Shown here: positions 59,996 through 64,000 of the stretch, one piece after another
Position numbering within the stretch: position 1 is the stretch's first letter
Layout: each line of letters opens with the position of its first letter
NCBI RefSeq assembly: GCF_004103695.1
Contig: NZ_CP035280.1
Location: forward strand, 2,046,001-2,110,000
Length of the DNA stretch: 64,000 bases
Source: Clostridium sp. JN-9
GTDB lineage: Bacteria; Bacillota; Clostridia; Clostridiales; Clostridiaceae
Direction: 5' to 3'
The notes under the pieces: model-generated
Told to the model about the DNA's origin: nothing
The model's input: the letters and a program-made list of their open reading frames with translations, nothing else
Database searches by the model: none
Made by a program: the position numbers and the translations under genes

Positions 59996-61834
59996 TTATT
60001 CATTAAATAAGTATGGTATTGTTACCATGGCTATATTTCTTCTCTTTAGCAGCATGCTTTTAATAAATATTGAGGTCTGGTTGTGAAGTATATAGTGCCA
60101 CCATTTTGTTACAACGAACTGAGGCATTACTACTGTGATGATATCATTGCTGCCAGCTTCATATTCTTCAGATTCGATAAATTTAATCAGCGGTCCTAAA
60201 ATGCTTCTATAAGGGGATTTTTTAATAACCATTGGAATTCCAACATTGTAGTCATTCCACTTTTTAACTAACTTTTCTGTACACTCATCGTCCACGGAAA
60301 CATGAAATACTATTATATTATCTGATATTGATCTGGCATAATTTAAAGATTTTAAGAAAGCTTTATTTAATGTATCTATTGGAACAATTACATAATGCTT
60401 TTGAACACTATGGTCTACTGCCTTTGGCTTTTCATCCAAAGGAAGTCTCAGCTGATCTGCAACAATGTTGTAATGTCTCTTTATACGGAACATTATTAAA
60501 ACCATTATTGGAATAAGCAGACATACAATCCATGCTCCGTGGAAGAATTTTGTATATCCAATGAGTATTACAGTGCAGAAGGTTACAATTGCTCCCATAC
60601 CATTGATAAATGCTTTGTGTTTCCATCCCTTTTCTTTTTTTCTTATCCATCTTGTAAACATTCCTGTTTGAGAAAGGGTAAAGGAAATGAAAACTCCAAC
60701 TGCATATAATGGCATTAATAAATGAGTGTCCCCTTTAAAAAATATAACAAGCAGGGAGGCAAATAATCCTAATAGTATAATTCCATTTGAAAAACTTAAT
60801 CTCTTTCCCCTTTTAGTAAACTGTCTTGGAGCAAATCCGTCTTTGGCAATTATTGACAGTAACAAAGGAAGATCTGCGAAAGCTGTATTAGCTGCCAAAA
60901 TTAATATAATTGCTGTAGTAAACTGAACTATATAGTACATTGCGCTGTTTCCATAAACCTGCATTGCTATTTGAGAAATTACTGTGGAATCTGTTTTAGG
61001 CACAGCATGGTACAAAGTTGCAAGGAATGATAATCCACCAAATACCAATAAAACTAAAGTGGCCAGCAGTCCCAAGACAATCTTTGCATTCTTTTGTGAA
61101 GGTTCCTTAAAGTTTGGAATTCCATCGCTTACTGCTTCTATTCCAGTTAAAGCTGTACATCCTGAAGCAAATGCCTTAAGGAACAGCAATAAAGTTATAT
61201 CGCCTACTGCATCAGGAATCTTATAAATCGGCTTTGGAGTGTATCCAAATACATATACCTTAACAATACCTGTAATTATCATAGCCAAAATTGATATTAC
61301 AAATAAATATGTGGGGATACCAAACATTTTTGATGAATCCTTTAATCCCCTTAAGTTTCCTATTGTCATGAATATAATAATTCCTACCGTAATTAAAACC
61401 TTGTATTTAAATAATTCCGGAATGGCAGAAGTTATAGCAGCAGTACCAGCCGTGGAGCTAACTGCAACGGTTAAAATATAATCTATTGATAATGAGGATG
61501 CTGCTATTAGTCCAAATACATCTCCAAGATTATCCTTTGCTACAATGTAAGAGCCTCCTCCATGAGGATAGCAGTCGATAGTCTGTCTATAAGAAAACAC
61601 CAGCAAAAAAAGCAAAAAAACAATGCTTAGTGCTGCATAAAGCATGTACTTATATGACATAATTCCAATAACAGGTATAAGTACCCAAAGTATCTCTTCA
61701 CCTGCATAAGCAACTGAGGAAATAGCATCACTGGACAATATGGGAAGTCCCCAGAAAACATTGAATTTTTCATGTTTTAAGTCCTCTGTTTTTAATGCTT
61801 TTCCAATAAGAATTTTTTCTAGTTTTGTTTCCAT
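59996..61834 (-). CDS. kimA: KimA-like potassium/amino-acid-polyamine-family permease
   Basis: About 612 residues from the ATG at 61834 (GAGGTG 6 nt upstream). Some 12 hydrophobic segments between 30 and 465 (ISSVAYAGEEILWVLIPVIG, HGGGSYIVAKDNLGDVFGLIAASSLSIDYILTVAVS, ASGCTALTGIEAVSDGIPNFKEP), then a cytosolic tail (KHYVIVPIDTLNKAFLKSLNYARS ... PQFVVTKWWHYILHNQTS). This matches KimA/YdaO, a proton-coupled K+ importer inhibited by c-di-AMP. I find no ydaO-type c-di-AMP riboswitch upstream. Confidence 0.85.
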   Translation of the reverse strand: METKLEKILIGKALKTEDLKHEKFNVFWGLPILSSDAISSVAYAGEEILWVLIPVIGIMSYKYMLYAALSIVFLLFLLVFSYRQTIDCYPHGGGSYIVAKDNLGDVFGLIAASSLSIDYILTVAVSSTAGTAAITSAIPELFKYKVLITVGIIIFMTIGNLRGLKDSSKMFGIPTYLFVISILAMIITGIVKVYVFGYTPKPIYKIPDAVGDITLLLFLKAFASGCTALTGIEAVSDGIPNFKEPSQKNAKIVLGLLATLVLLVFGGLSFLATLYHAVPKTDSTVISQIAMQVYGNSAMYYIVQFTTAIILILAANTAFADLPLLLSIIAKDGFAPRQFTKRGKRLSFSNGIILLGLFASLLVIFFKGDTHLLMPLYAVGVFISFTLSQTGMFTRWIRKKEKGWKHKAFINGMGAIVTFCTVILIGYTKFFHGAWIVCLLIPIMVLIMFRIKRHYNIVADQLRLPLDEKPKAVDHSVQKHYVIVPIDTLNKAFLKSLNYARSISDNIIVFHVSVDDECTEKLVKKWNDYNVGIPMVIKKSPYRSILGPLIKFIESEEYEAGSNDIITVVMPQFVVTKWWHYILHNQTSIFIKSMLLKRRNIAMVTIPYLFNE

Positions 61835-61926
61835 GAATTGCACCTCAAATCCCAGTTGGGAAATTTTAATTTGACATTAATATCAATGATTATATATGAT
61901 TTCATAATTACACCACAACATTATAG

Positions 61927-61968
61927 AAATTCGACAAAGCGCTTAAATTGACTAATTTAGTCGAATTT
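61927..61968. promoter_or_regulatory. Inverted repeat AAATTCGAC-N24-GTCGAATTT upstream of the permease gene
   Basis: Two perfect 9-bp arms at 61927-61935 and 61960-61968. One arm includes TTCGACAA, i.e. a Spo0A box (TTGTCGAA) on the minus strand; the other is one base off. Operator for Spo0A or another regulator is possible. Confidence 0.45.
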
Positions 61969-62097
61969 ATGTATAACAGTTCCCATTTAATTAGACTTGT
62001 TAAGTGAATCTCCCATTATATCGGATTTGAGTATATTCAAAATAAGTATAATTGCATGACATTTCTAACATTAGATTGCTGCGGATCTATAAAAATA

Positions 62098-62134
62098 AAA
62101 GAGAAGCTTTTTCTCAGCGAAAAAACTTCCCTTA
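62098..62134 (-). terminator. Probable terminator after glpK
   Basis: Minus strand GGGAAGTTTTTTCG / AGAAAAAGCTTCTC, imperfect stem, followed by TTTTATTTTTAT. Confidence 0.6.
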
Positions 62135-62154
62135 ATAACTTTATTTAAGATTAT

Positions 62155-63696
<1,542 letters not shown>

Positions 63697-63715
63697 TTAA
63701 ATTATAATATGTGTG

Positions 63716-64000
63716 TTAAAGTTTCCATAAATTAGCGGCAGTTGTAGATATGGCAATTGCTCCTGCTGAAAGAGCATTAATCACATCTTTTTTACTTTTT
63801 ATAAGTCCACCTGCAATAATATATGAACTTATTTCATTTTGCAGTCCTTCTATAATGTTGTATGCCACTCCTGGCATAACTTCAACTGCATTAGGACTGT
63901 TTTCATTAATATTTTTAATTCCTGTTTTTAAGGATAATGAGTCCACTGCAAATATTCTTTGTATTGTAATCATTCCTAAATGGTTACCGTACTTTATATT
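63716..64000 (-). CDS. glpP: GlpP glycerol-3-phosphate-responsive antiterminator (5' end outside window)
   Basis: The frame is open to the window edge: NIKYGNHLGMITIQRIFAVD then SLKTGIKNINENSPNAVEVMPGV, AGGLIKSKKDVINALSAGAIAISTTAANLW. This is the C-terminal two-thirds barrel part of GlpP. In Bacillus it binds leader mRNA of glp genes with glycerol-3-phosphate. The ATG at 63973 is internal, not the start. Confidence 0.9.
   Translation of the reverse strand, partial: NIKYGNHLGMITIQRIFAVDSLSLKTGIKNINENSPNAVEVMPGVAYNIIEGLQNEISSYIIAGGLIKSKKDVINALSAGAIAISTTAANLWKL

Noticed and set aside
61844-61926. c-di-AMP (ydaO-type) riboswitch upstream of the KimA-like gene
   Set aside because: None of the conserved ydaO motifs could be found; only a short GGGA/TCCC hairpin precedes the ribosome site.

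Overview
The window looks like a chromosome segment of a motile, spore-forming, anaerobic Clostridium. The DNA is very AT-rich. It carries an alpha/beta-type SASP gene, a single-chain pyruvate:ferredoxin oxidoreductase, an iron-linked flavodoxin and a large flagellar/chemotaxis cluster of Firmicutes type (FliW, CsrA, FlaG, FliY, CheC, CheD, FapA). Almost every core gene is on the minus strand. The genes on the plus strand are mostly accessory: two IS transposases, a LAGLIDADG endonuclease, a small membrane protein and the SASP.

Layout, left to right. (1) 1-7.9 kb: a flagellin-glycosylation island. It holds the end of a DUF115/Maf-like gene and seven tightly packed genes that together form the GDP-sugar-type legionaminic acid pathway (ptmE, legB, legC, legH, legG, legI, legF; transcribed right to left). 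(2) 8.2-18.5 kb: an accessory region full of mobile and broken genes. An IS66 element with clean ends splits a HEPN-type gene, a RAYT transposase follows a truncated SIR2-like protein, and there are two stand-alone PD-(D/E)xK nuclease-fold proteins, a LAGLIDADG endonuclease, and one intact plus two decayed copies of a yjfB-like gene. (3) 18.6-32 kb: late flagellar genes (flagellin, FliT-like, FliD, FliS, FlaG, CsrA, FliW, FlgL, FlgK, FlgN, FlgM, FliY, FliM). The flagellin gene contains a group I intron close to its 3' end. (4) 32-41 kb: chemotaxis (CheW, CheY, CheC, CheA, then an IS607-type TnpB, then CheR, CheB, CheD, CheW, FapA). (5) 41-64 kb: mixed housekeeping genes: class IV aminotransferase, HAD phosphatase, metal-binding DUF1292 protein, PFOR, flavodoxin, MurG, SASP, IS1182 element, orphan PAS kinase, RecJ, M16 peptidase, a nested IS1595-like element, KimA-like potassium permease, GlpK and the end of GlpP.

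How the parts fit. The sugar genes should make CMP-legionaminic acid, and the Maf-like protein is the likely transferase onto flagellin. Flagellin is transcribed from a sigma28-type promoter. Its leader carries a near-consensus CsrA hairpin and a second CsrA-like site over the ribosome binding site, while CsrA and its antagonist FliW are encoded 4 kb away, so the FliW-CsrA-flagellin feedback loop is visible in one stretch. flgM has its own sigma28-type promoter, whose -35 lies in an interspersed repeat.

The most notable structures are: (a) the flagellin group I intron, whose 5' end appears to carry a second copy of the flagellin C-terminal codons, so that spliced and unspliced mRNA would both give nearly the same C terminus; (b) a family of small palindromic elements (heptad-like AGTTAAG or AAAGATT arms around one or two strong hairpins) in at least a dozen intergenic gaps and in the intron; (c) a 74-bp MITE in the same window as its apparent parent IS; (d) a decaying, defence-like gene set inside the flagellar island. 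All calls come from reading the sequence; no database search was possible.
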